Source of the DNA: a virus
DNA: 29,091 nucleotides
IMG/VR virus record: IMGVR_UViG_3300025011_000155
Span: 1 to 29,091 of that record
Direction: 5' to 3' (one strand)
Shown here: positions 6,630 to 12,487 of the stretch, piece by piece
Position numbering within the stretch: the stretch's first letter is position 1
Layout: every line of letters begins with the position of its first letter
The notes under the pieces: generated by a model
What the model saw: only the letters and a program-made list of their open reading frames with translations
What the model was told of the DNA's origin: nothing
The model's database searches: none
Position numbers and translations under genes: made by a program

Positions 6630-8639
6630 TTAGAATTGTACCTTGATGGTACGGTTGAAAGATCCGCTTACCTTAATGATTATTTCATCAGGCTGAGTGA
6701 ATGAAAAACCAAGTCCAGAAAGCTGATTATTTGAGCTTGATACTGTCATTTTATTGCCAAGGACTTCGAAGACTTTTCTATGGGTTTTTAAATCCCCCTT
6801 AAGGAATTCATTGAAAAATCCTCTTGGGGTTTCTAAGTTTAAACATTTATCCAATATAAAGAATATATGCTTGTTTCCGTGCATAGAAGAATTTTCCCAA
6901 TAATTTGGTGAGTACATAATCATTTTGGTTTTGTGAAACTTGGTTGTTTTAATTCCCCATACTGTTACTTCTGATTCTTGGTGAGGAAGACTACTTATTA
7001 TTGAAAAAGTTCCATTTTCGTCAAGCCTAACTTCTACAAAAGTGACTTCTTCATCATTTCTTAATCCTTTAGAATATGAAAAGGTAAAAAGCTTTCCCTC
7101 AAGTTCAAGCTCTGCTCTGATTGGATTCAGCATATTGTCTCTTTGCTGATAGTTGTGAATGTAAAACTTATAAGTACCTGGAAGCATTTTGCATTTATTT
7201 GTATAGATGATGTTTTCTACTGGCTTTTCTCTATGTCCATCTATACCATTAGCATCTACGTCGAGTATTCCAGATGATGGAAAGCACAGTCTAACGGAAG
7301 TATAATAAATATGATTTTTTGGTTCTTGGCAATGTATATCTAAATCTGTTTTTCCATCCCAGGCAGCTGAAAATCTCATTATTACGTTCTCTGTCCTCCC
7401 ACCGGCAATTTTAACTCTTTCTTTTATTGAATCAGTTACATTACCATTATATACGTGACAAAAGTTATTTTCCCACTGAAACAAAGATGGTGCAGAAGCA
7501 TCTTCTGGAGCAATTAAACTCATAAGTTTGTTTTGATGTTTGTTTTCAAACAAAATTTCTATACTTTCTGCATTTGGAATTACTCCAGATACGAAATCTT
7601 CTATTGATATTTTGTCAATCTTATTTAGGTTTTGTGGTAAATTTGAATGATCACTTAATAGTAAGTCAAATGGACTGCTTTTCATTACAGACTTGATTGA
7701 ACGGTCGGCAAAGATAACATCATTAATACTTATATCTTCAGCAACTGCAAATCTTCTTTGTAATGAGTTTTCTAAGCCAAGTTCAATAATTTTCTCTTGT
7801 GCTTGTTTGATCATTTTTGGTGTTATAACTGCTGAAGGTCTCTGATAGTTTTGTGGAGCAACTTTTGATTCGTAAGCACTTACGGCAATGTTAATATCTT
7901 TTCCTTCAGAAAGATCAACTAACAATGTTCCAATTACTGTGTTTCTTATTCTTACTGAAGATGCTTTGATATTTTGCCAAGGAAAGATTGCTTTGTTTTC
8001 TGTAGCAAGATATTGTTTTTGATAAATATCAAAATCTTTTACTAAGTTAAGGAATTCTGAGCCTCTGTATATTGAATTTTGATTAATTAGGTCAATTACA
8101 GTTTCTACAGCATCGGGATTGATTTCTGTTAATGCTCGTTTGAACATTTCTGCATTTGTATTTGATTCACTAAATTTGGTTCCAATAATTGAATCTTTGC
8201 AAACAAGTTGTTTAGGCATAGCTGAATAGAAGTGATGCCAAGTTATAGCCTCATTATAATTGTCTTTATTTGGCTTTCTTCCAGCACTAGATTCTGTAGT
8301 AAGAAAAATACTTTCAATTGTACTGGCTTCTACGAGTATTGCTAGTTTTGATGCCACTTGATTGTAAGGAAATTCAAGGTTTGGAAGATTCCAGATTGAT
8401 ATCTGCTTTTCATCTTGAATTGCCACAACATTGCCGATTGCTTTAATGAAGCTGCGGCAAGCCTGGCAATCATGTTCTGATCTTTGTCGAAATATTTTAT
8501 TTGTACCTTCAGGAAAAGCTTTTAAGTATTCAGAATAAAGAGTTTCTCCAGATATTGTTGTGCGGAAAAGGTTTGATTTGTTAGAGAGAAGTTGAAAGTT
8601 GCTATTTATTGCTTCTGCAAATGGTGAAAAGTCACTCAT
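6630..8639 (-). CDS. Large uncharacterised phage protein with DUF2135/YfaP-like segment, 669 aa
   Basis: It starts at ATG 8639 after AAGGAGAAACATC. The N-terminus contains FPEGTNKIFRQRSEHDCQAC (about residues 42-61), a cysteine pair that may bind a metal, followed by FIKAIGNVVAI. This signature is familiar to me from many phage and mobile-element proteins of unknown function. Residues 420-525 (AAWDGKTDLDIHCQEP, IYYTS, GILDVDANG, PGTYKFYIHNY) resemble the DUF2135/YfaP beta-sandwich. No Walker motif, nuclease motif or signal peptide is seen. It has its own promoter about 130 bp upstream and heads an operon with the 130-residue coiled-coil protein. Confidence 0.85.
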   Translation of the reverse strand: MSDFSPFAEAINSNFQLLSNKSNLFRTTISGETLYSEYLKAFPEGTNKIFRQRSEHDCQACRSFIKAIGNVVAIQDEKQISIWNLPNLEFPYNQVASKLAILVEASTIESIFLTTESSAGRKPNKDNYNEAITWHHFYSAMPKQLVCKDSIIGTKFSESNTNAEMFKRALTEINPDAVETVIDLINQNSIYRGSEFLNLVKDFDIYQKQYLATENKAIFPWQNIKASSVRIRNTVIGTLLVDLSEGKDINIAVSAYESKVAPQNYQRPSAVITPKMIKQAQEKIIELGLENSLQRRFAVAEDISINDVIFADRSIKSVMKSSPFDLLLSDHSNLPQNLNKIDKISIEDFVSGVIPNAESIEILFENKHQNKLMSLIAPEDASAPSLFQWENNFCHVYNGNVTDSIKERVKIAGGRTENVIMRFSAAWDGKTDLDIHCQEPKNHIYYTSVRLCFPSSGILDVDANGIDGHREKPVENIIYTNKCKMLPGTYKFYIHNYQQRDNMLNPIRAELELEGKLFTFSYSKGLRNDEEVTFVEVRLDENGTFSIISSLPHQESEVTVWGIKTTKFHKTKMIMYSPNYWENSSMHGNKHIFFILDKCLNLETPRGFFNEFLKGDLKTHRKVFEVLGNKMTVSSSNNQLSGLGFSFTQPDEIIIKVSGSFNRTIKVQF

Positions 8640-8770
8640 GATGTTTCTCCTTGTCTAGGAATGTTGATCTAAAGGCTAATTAAAATACTTTTATTTAATA
8701 CTTACCAGAATGACATCCTTCATCACGCCCTGGCCATACCATTTGTGAGGTTCTGGATAGTGTATAGTAT

Positions 8771-8799
8771 AGTGTACCGTATACAATAGGGTTTGTCAA
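8771..8799 (-). promoter_or_regulatory. sigma70-like promoter for the 669-aa gene
   Basis: Reading leftward, TTGACA (8799-8794) is followed by a 17-bp spacer and TACACT (8776-8771). A TATACT lies a few bases further on. It precedes ATG 8639 by about 125 nt. Confidence 0.55.
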
Positions 8800-8997
8800 C
8801 GGAAAAACACGTGTACGGTTTACGGTTGTGGCGGGTGCTACGTTGTGGTAGTTGGTCGGTGGCGTGTATATAGTATGGTGGCTGGGCTGAATAGGGCCAG
8901 GAAAGGCGTAGGATGCCCGTAGCAGGCCGGACCGGGAAAACGGGTATGGTGGTATGTCCGTGTAGCGGATGGCGTGTTGGTCGTTCTGGCGTGTTGG

Positions 8998-9041
8998 CGG
9001 GCATAACGGAAAAACTGTGTAATTTCACTACGTTATGCCCG
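8998..9041 (-). terminator. Stem-loop after the 192-aa gene, possible terminator
   Basis: CGGGCATAACG (8998-9008) and CGTTATGCCCG (9031-9041) form an 11-bp perfect inverted repeat around 22 nt. It lies 14 nt past the stop of the leftward gene 9056-9634. No T-run follows on the minus strand, so intrinsic termination is uncertain and an operator remains possible. Confidence 0.4.
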
Positions 9042-9055
9042 TCCATTCGTTGTGC

Positions 9056-9634
9056 TTATTCCTCGCTATCAATCCAATCTTTCGGCGGGCTGAAATCAGT
9101 TATAGTTGATATTTCTGACTCTGTGTTATTCGGATCATGAAATTCTGATGGTTTGAGGCGAGTTTGTCTTGTTTGAAAAGATAACTCTATTTGGGTATCA
9201 ATCTCTTTTTCTTTTAATTCTTGTGCTTCTTTTAATGCATGTTCACGTCTGAGCTGCTCGAAGAGTCTGGCGTCTTCGATATCTCTTTGTATTTGTTGGG
9301 CTGATTTCTGTGCCTGTTCTTTTATCTGAAATTCTTGCTGTGCCTGGAATGGTTGAGATTGTGCCTTTGCTTGTGCCATAATCTGCCGAATGGTTGTATA
9401 TGGGTCGATTCGATCTACAGGCAGAGAGATGATTGTCTCAATGGCTTTTATGTCTGCTTGAGCACATTCTAACGATGTGTGGATTGAATGCTTTGATATC
9501 CAGTCGATGATTATTAGCTTGGCTGCCTGGGATAATGATGCTATTGGTTGGTCGGGTTCAAGAGTGACGAGTATTCTTAATGCTTTGGCGAGTTGGTAAT
9601 GGTTTAGGCGAAAGGACATGTGAGGGCTTGACAT
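9056..9634 (-). CDS. Ribbon-helix-helix-like protein with coiled-coil tail, paralogue 3, 192 aa
   Basis: The start chosen is ATG 9634 (MSSPHMSFRLNHYQLAKALR), with ACGGAG 8 nt upstream. The frame stays open further upstream only because it runs through repeat DNA. Residues 6-50 read as strand (MSFRL), helix (HYQLAKALRILVTLEP) and helix (SLSQAAKLIIIDWISKH), the ribbon-helix-helix pattern, and are clearly homologous to 3865-4146. Residues 75-160 are Gln/Glu/Ala-rich coiled coil and the C-terminus is acidic. Its promoter lies inside an array of 10-bp-phased heptamers. I infer that it binds them and controls itself, and perhaps acts at an origin or partition site. Confidence 0.75.
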   Translation of the reverse strand: MSSPHMSFRLNHYQLAKALRILVTLEPDQPIASLSQAAKLIIIDWISKHSIHTSLECAQADIKAIETIISLPVDRIDPYTTIRQIMAQAKAQSQPFQAQQEFQIKEQAQKSAQQIQRDIEDARLFEQLRREHALKEAQELKEKEIDTQIELSFQTRQTRLKPSEFHDPNNTESEISTITDFSPPKDWIDSEE

Positions 9635-9660
9635 AATGGTTGCTCCGTTAGTTGAGGTTG

Positions 9661-9815
9661 TGGTGCGTTGGTCGGTTGGTGACCTGTGGTGACGCTTGGT
9701 GACAGTATAGCACGGGTTGGTGACGTTTGTCAAGGGTTTGGTTACGGGTGGTGACATTTTTTGGTGACGGATGGTTATGTTTTGGTGCCGTTTGGTGACG
9801 TTTGGTGACAGGTTG
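9661..9815 (+). repeat. Phased heptamer array, cluster A (about 12 TGGTGAC-like boxes)
   Basis: TGGTGAC occurs at 9677, 9687, 9697, 9718, 9749, 9762, 9793 and 9803. Variants are TTGTCAA at 9728, TGGTTAC at 9739, TGGTTAT at 9772 and TGGTGCC at 9783. Start-to-start distances are almost all 10-11 bp or twice that, so boxes sit on one face of the helix. All point the same way. The array covers the promoter of the ribbon-helix-helix-like gene 9056-9634. Confidence 0.8.
9704..9733 (-). promoter_or_regulatory. Strong sigma70-like promoter for the 192-aa gene
   Basis: Leftward TTGACA (9733-9728), an 18-bp spacer and TATACT (9709-9704) preceded by TGC, an extended -10. Heptamers lie over the -35, in the spacer and immediately downstream of the -10. 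This arrangement fits repression by a protein bound to the array. Confidence 0.65.
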
Positions 9816-9920
9816 CTTGTGTAAGTGGTTGATATTGTTGGGGAATTTGAGGGCTGTGTACGGTTGGCGTCAAAAGAGTCCACGCGTACACCTCCCCCCC
9901 GTCTCTGGACCTCGTATTTA

Positions 9921-9946
9921 AGTATTTAATAAAAAAATTAAATACT
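9921..9946. repeat. AT-rich perfect palindrome with A6 loop
   Basis: AGTATTTAAT (9921-9930) and ATTAAATACT (9937-9946) flank six A residues. This is the most AT-rich spot in the control region. It lies between heptamer clusters A and B and is bordered by C-rich tracts near 9890-9900 and 9956-9966. It could be a duplex-unwinding element of an origin or a bidirectional hairpin. Confidence 0.55.
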
Positions 9947-9983
9947 AAAACAGACACCCCTCTCCCTTCATGACACAGGGGGG

Positions 9984-10021
9984 TGGTGTACGGTTGGACA
10001 CTATTGGCCACTTTTGGACAC
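9984..10021 (+). repeat. Phased heptamer array, cluster B
   Basis: TGGTGTA at 9984, TGGACAC at 9995, TGGCCAC at 10005 and TGGACAC at 10015 give 11, 10 and 10 bp steps. Orientation is the same as in cluster A. The 10022-10068 stretch that follows has no boxes. Confidence 0.7.
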
Positions 10022-10068
10022 ACAGGTTCGTAACTCTTTGAAATAATTACCTTTTTCTAGCTTACCTG

Positions 10069-10253
10069 TGGCCATGTGGTGCCAATACGGTGACAGCCGG
10101 TGCCAATTATGCGTGTCCAGCCGGTGCCTACTGGTGACAGGTGTATACGTTTAGTGTCCGTTTGGTGCCATTTATGTGTGTCCAAGTGTCCACCTTTGGA
10201 CACCTTTGGTCACGTTTGATTACGGTTGTCACCACCTGGACACCCTTGGTCGT
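10069..10253 (+). repeat. Phased heptamer array, cluster C (about 15 boxes)
   Basis: Boxes include TGGTGCC at 10077, CGGTGAC at 10088, CGGTGCC at 10098 and 10122, TGGTGAC at 10132, TGGTGCC at 10163, TGGACAC at 10197, TGGTCAC at 10207, TGATTAC at 10217, TTGTCAC at 10226, TGGACAC at 10237 and TGGTCGT at 10247. The last six keep a nearly perfect 10-bp period. GTGTCC elements at 10153, 10177 and 10185 look like degenerate copies. No gene is supported here. Confidence 0.7.
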
Positions 10254-10315
10254 GTTATTCCTGTTCACCATCGAACAGCCATACAACCATCATATAATCG
10301 CTAGTCATGCAAGCA

Positions 10316-10417
10316 AGGTTGTTAGGCATTTTACAGGTTGTTAGGCATTAGCAATAAGAAAAGCCCGAAAAGGTTACAGGAACCTAATCGGGCTAGACTG
10401 ATAACAGGTTGTTAGGC
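10316..10417 (+). repeat. Three direct repeats AGGTTGTTAGGC
   Basis: AGGTTGTTAGGCATT occurs at 10316-10330 and 10335-10349, and AGGTTGTTAGGC at 10406-10417. The second and third copies bracket the terminator hairpin, and each is preceded by CAGG-type sequence. They lie between the heptamer array and the gene 10430-10609. They may be regulatory or recombination sequences; the function is unknown. Confidence 0.6.
10352..10394 (-). terminator. Rho-independent terminator for the leftward 10.4-11.7 kb genes
   Basis: Read on the minus strand, AGCCCGA pairs with TCGGGCT (10394-10388 with 10368-10362). An inner AGGTT/AACCT stem and a five-base loop extend it, and TTTTCTTATT follows. It lies 36 nt past the stop of 10430-10609, where transcription from the 11.5-11.9 kb promoters should end. 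Confidence 0.75.
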
Positions 10418-10429
10418 TTTTTTATTGTT

Positions 10430-10609
10430 TCATTCTTTAGTTAAAATTCTTATTACTATATCACAAATAACCTTTTCCAATTCACTATCAGTGTAGAACA
10501 TTTCATCTGCCCAATTATTAGCCTCAATACGTTTTTTGTCTGGATGCCAGTCTTTAGATTCCTGGATAACCTGTACAGCTACTTCAATCATCTTTTCATA
10601 AGTTGTCAT
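10430..10609 (-). CDS. Small hypothetical protein, 59 aa
   Basis: It runs from ATG 10609 to TGA 10430-10432, with AAAGGTG upstream. The product MTTYEKMIEVAVQVIQESKD continues with WHPDKKRIEANNWADEMF and an amphipathic C-terminal helix (ELEKVICDIVIRIL). It is the last gene before the terminator hairpin. The length, spacing and ribosome binding site match neighbouring genes. The function is unknown. Confidence 0.6.
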   Translation of the reverse strand: MTTYEKMIEVAVQVIQESKDWHPDKKRIEANNWADEMFYTDSELEKVICDIVIRILTKE

Positions 10610-10619
10610 TATATCACCT

Positions 10620-10835
10620 TTATCTAGTCAGTTCAATACAAATGCCCGTCTGAATGGCCTTGTTGTATCGTTCAGGCATCAGGCCAAGATATTGTAAGAC
10701 CCGGCTAACATTATGGCAGTCTTGACATAAGATGCACCGGACAATTTTCATCTCCTCACGATCTGAAGTCAACTTAATTGCTTTAGCAAAACTAATGCCA
10801 TAAGAAACATCCTTTGCAAGCTTAGTAATTTTCAT
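10620..10835 (-). CDS. Hypothetical protein with CxxC motif, 71 aa
   Basis: ATG 10835 overlaps the stop of 10832-10957 (ATGA), implying translational coupling, and GGTG lies 7 nt upstream. The sequence contains REEMKIVRCILCQDCHNVSR, a CxxCxxC cluster that may bind zinc, followed by VLQYLGLMPERYNKAIQT. The short helix-rich ends have no recognised family. Confidence 0.65.
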   Translation of the reverse strand: MKITKLAKDVSYGISFAKAIKLTSDREEMKIVRCILCQDCHNVSRVLQYLGLMPERYNKAIQTGICIELTR

Positions 10836-10957
10836 GGTTTCACCAGGTGGAAGTCAACTTCATTAAATTGCTGATACCATGCTTCGATAACCCATTCAGG
10901 CAGATAAGGGGCTGATTTACGATTAAAGAAAGCTATGAATCGTTTAGAATATTGCAT
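10832..10957 (-). CDS. Small hypothetical protein, 41 aa
   Basis: ATG 10957 has a near-consensus GGAGGTG 6 nt upstream, and its stop overlaps the next start. The product is MQYSKRFIAFFNRKSAPYLP followed by EWVIEAWYQQFNEVDFHLVK and a final Pro. It is rich in aromatic residues and basic at the N-terminus. The strong ribosome binding site and the ATGA overlap support it as real despite its size. Confidence 0.55.
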   Translation of the reverse strand: MQYSKRFIAFFNRKSAPYLPEWVIEAWYQQFNEVDFHLVKP

Positions 10958-11014
10958 GGCTACACCTCCAGGCTCGGGCACAATCGCATGGACTATGCCC
11001 GAGTTGAATGGTTG

Positions 11015-11428
11015 CTAATTGTTAGCCGACATACCTGCGATAATTGCCGCAAGTTGTTCCGGGCTAAGTTTGGCCATTGCCTCAATTGCTTTCTGTTCGT
11101 CACTCTTGGCGCTTGCCGGACGTTCAGCAGCTTCCCATTTCATCTTGTCCACGTTTTCTTGACCAAGCTCAGGCGACCATTCGGCACCTTTCTTTGTTGC
11201 CTTAAAGGTTGCTCGTGCATCAATAAGTTTTGCCTGTACACCTTTCTGCAAACATGCATGAAGGCATCCGCTTTCCTTTGCCCAAGCAACCAACTTTTCC
11301 TCGTCGCTAAATTGTTCGCTTGTCGGAAAGATTCTTCTTGGCAAAGTGTGCTGTACCATGATGCCAACCGCCGGGACTGAAGTCTCTGTTTTCAACGTAT
11401 CCAGTGTTACAAAAATAGATTGTGCCAT
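11015..11428 (-). CDS. Hypothetical protein, 137 aa
   Basis: ATG 11428 follows AAAGGAG. The N-terminal half (MAQSIFVTLDTLKTETSVPA, then VQHTLPRRIFPT) looks beta-rich. Residues 42-70 (DEEKLVAWAKESGCLHACLQ and following) form helices, and the tail AEWSPELGQENVDKMKWEAA ends with KLSPEQLAAIIAGMSANN. It has its own promoter at 11493-11521. The C-terminal helix resembles an interaction tail of the kind seen in single-strand-binding or recombination accessory proteins, but this is speculative. No family is assigned. Confidence 0.75.
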   Translation of the reverse strand: MAQSIFVTLDTLKTETSVPAVGIMVQHTLPRRIFPTSEQFSDEEKLVAWAKESGCLHACLQKGVQAKLIDARATFKATKKGAEWSPELGQENVDKMKWEAAERPASAKSDEQKAIEAMAKLSPEQLAAIIAGMSANN

Positions 11429-11492
11429 GATAAAACTCCTTTATGATGGTTAGACTACGAGTGGCCAGAACCATTTCCAGCCTGACAATTAC

Positions 11493-11521
11493 TGTTTATC
11501 ACCTGTGGAAAGGTATGTCAA
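11493..11521 (-). promoter_or_regulatory. sigma70-like promoter before the 137-aa gene
   Basis: Leftward TTGACA (11521-11516), a 17-bp spacer and TAAACA (11498-11493), with an AT-rich AAATAAAC segment just upstream of the -35. The predicted start is about 60 nt before ATG 11428. Confidence 0.55.
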
Positions 11522-11523
11522 GT

Positions 11524-11700
11524 TTATTTATCCAAAAGTTTACCTATAAGTTTTGTCAATTCTCTATCTGTCTTTTCACCATAATCTTTAACAAATCTTT
11601 CCCTTTCTTCTTTTGGTAATACAGCGCAATGATGAATACAAGCAAATATTACCATCTGTTCAAGTTGTGGTAATTGGTTCAATATTTCTCTTGTCGTCAT
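11524..11700 (-). CDS. Small hypothetical protein, 58 aa
   Basis: The frame runs from ATG 11700 to TAA 11524-11526, with an ACGGAG ribosome binding site 8 nt upstream. The product MTTREILNQLPQLEQMVIFA continues with CIHHCAVLPKEERERFVKDY and a basic helical end. The cysteine/histidine cluster C-I-H-H-C may be incidental. It is the first gene of the leftward arm, directly under the tandem promoters at 11775 and 11855, so it is probably expressed early. The function is unknown. Confidence 0.6.
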   Translation of the reverse strand: MTTREILNQLPQLEQMVIFACIHHCAVLPKEERERFVKDYGEKTDRELTKLIGKLLDK

Positions 11701-11774
11701 GATATTCTCCGTTGCAAAGGTTTGACCGCTCTAACTATCCCGTTTCAGCCAACTATAAATCTTAATCATGTTTA

Positions 11775-11803
11775 CTTGTACCAAACGGGGAAAGTCTTGT
11801 CAA
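11775..11803 (-). promoter_or_regulatory. sigma70-like leftward promoter, proximal copy
   Basis: TTGACA (11803-11798), 17-bp spacer and TACAAG (11780-11775), with AAAATAATTC upstream of the -35. It lies about 75 nt before ATG 11700 and repeats the layout of the distal promoter. Confidence 0.5.
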
Positions 11804-11854
11804 GAATTATTTTGCACCTTGTTTCATTTCCCAATTGCTTGACCTTTCCCAATT

Positions 11855-11883
11855 ACAATACTTCCCCATGTTCAGGCTGTCAA
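11855..11883 (-). promoter_or_regulatory. sigma70-like leftward promoter, distal copy
   Basis: TTGACA (11883-11878), 17-bp spacer and TATTGT (11860-11855), preceded by GCAAAATAAATC. The upstream sequence is a near copy of that at the proximal promoter, so the pair looks duplicated. Confidence 0.55.
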
Positions 11884-11906
11884 GATTTATTTTGCATGTC
11901 CATTCT

Positions 11907-12060
11907 GCCTGGTACACCTTGCCTGGTCATTGGCAATATAGCCTGGTACAACTTGTATGATGCTCGACAGTCTGCCAGGACCATCATGTTAAAATATTTC
12001 CCTTGTTGGATTGTTCCACAGTTTGCCAGGATTACCTGCTTGCCTGGTGTAACTCTTGTA
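11907..12060 (+). repeat. GCCTGGT repeat cluster
   Basis: GCCTGGT occurs at 11907, 11921, 11941 and 12042, and the inverse-type TGCCAGGA at about 11973 and 12024. Two copies extend into a longer imperfect repeat (GCCTGGTACAACTTGTATGA at 11941 and a variant with GTGTAACTC at 12042). This stretch between the arms has no supported gene. It may hold operators for the leftward promoters. Confidence 0.5.
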
Positions 12061-12335
12061 TGATTGCGACGTATGTCGCGGGAACAATCTTTCTTGTGTG
12101 TAACCTGCTTGCGTGTGGATGCCTCGATCTCTCTGTAGTGGATTAGGCTTTCTATATAGAGTTGCAGAAATAACCAACTTCACATTGCCGTCAATCCGGA
12201 CAATTACCAACCTCGTTCATAAATGAACATCAAGTAGGGAACAATTAAACTGGCATAAGTAATCAACTTGGTTTACATAGAAACTTGGTAGCCTTAGCAA
12301 AACAGCCAGCCCTTAGATATTATAGGAGGCTCAAT

Positions 12336-12389
12336 ATGTTTGCCGGCATTATGGAAAAAGCAGGAAAATTAAGTCCTTATGCATTTTAA
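12336..12389 (+). CDS. Possible 17-aa leader peptide
   Basis: ATG 12336 has a perfect AGGAGG 7 nt upstream, and the frame MFAGIMEKAGKLSPYAF ends in TAA. The site is the best Shine-Dalgarno in the otherwise empty 11.7-12.49 kb stretch. The first residues resemble the conserved riboflavin synthase N-terminus (MFTGII-E--GKV), which may be chance or a relic. It could be a leader peptide for the late genes, or a decoy. Confidence 0.3.
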   Translation: MFAGIMEKAGKLSPYAF

Positions 12390-12404
12390 TATTGACCTTT
12401 TCAC

Positions 12405-12410
12405 TATAAT
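12405..12410 (+). promoter_or_regulatory. Possible late-gene -10 element
   Basis: A perfect TATAAT lies about 75 nt upstream of the small terminase, but no good -35 is present at 16-18 bp. It sits inside a TTGAC-N16-GTCAA inverted repeat (12392-12417) that could bind an activator or repressor. A promoter needing a phage activator is possible. Confidence 0.3.
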
Positions 12411-12487
12411 ATGTCAACGTAAAATAAGACAATTCCAAAAGGTTCACAACATCCATTTAACCCACTTCACCTGTAAAGCTGTCAACC

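Larger units (their letters stand above)
8640..9055. other. Non-coding TG-rich region upstream of the 669-aa gene
   Basis: This stretch has no convincing gene. It contains a leftward promoter (8771-8799), a long untranslated leader and a plus-strand G/T-rich segment (8800-9000) with loose TGGTCG, TGGCGTG and TACGG repeats that show no fixed period. A stem-loop lies just after the stop of 9056-9634. An open frame of 107 codons on the minus strand has no ribosome binding site, and its composition (His/Pro/Arg/Thr) merely reflects the repeats. Confidence 0.6.

Noticed and set aside
8723-9046. Minus-strand open frame of 107 codons
   Set aside because: No ribosome binding site, composition (His/Pro/Thr/Arg) derived from TG-rich repeats, and it overlaps a promoter and a hairpin.
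9635-10023. Open frames reading through the heptamer repeats, including an upstream extension of the 192-residue gene
   Set aside because: They reflect stop-free repeat DNA. A good Shine-Dalgarno places the start at 9634, and the extension would cover the gene's own promoter.
10141-10344. Plus-strand open frame of 67 codons
   Set aside because: It lies wholly in the repeat array, lacks a ribosome binding site and has repeat-driven composition.
10316-10417. Possible integron attC site, since GTTAGGC fits the GTTRRRY core
   Set aside because: All three copies point the same way, with no inverse RYYYAAC partner in the needed position, and no integrase is present.
11674-12210. Open frames on both strands in the divergence region (129 and 73 codons)
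   Set aside because: Composition unlike neighbouring genes, no good ribosome binding site, and they overlap promoters and GCCTGGT repeats. The minus-strand frame begins with TTG.
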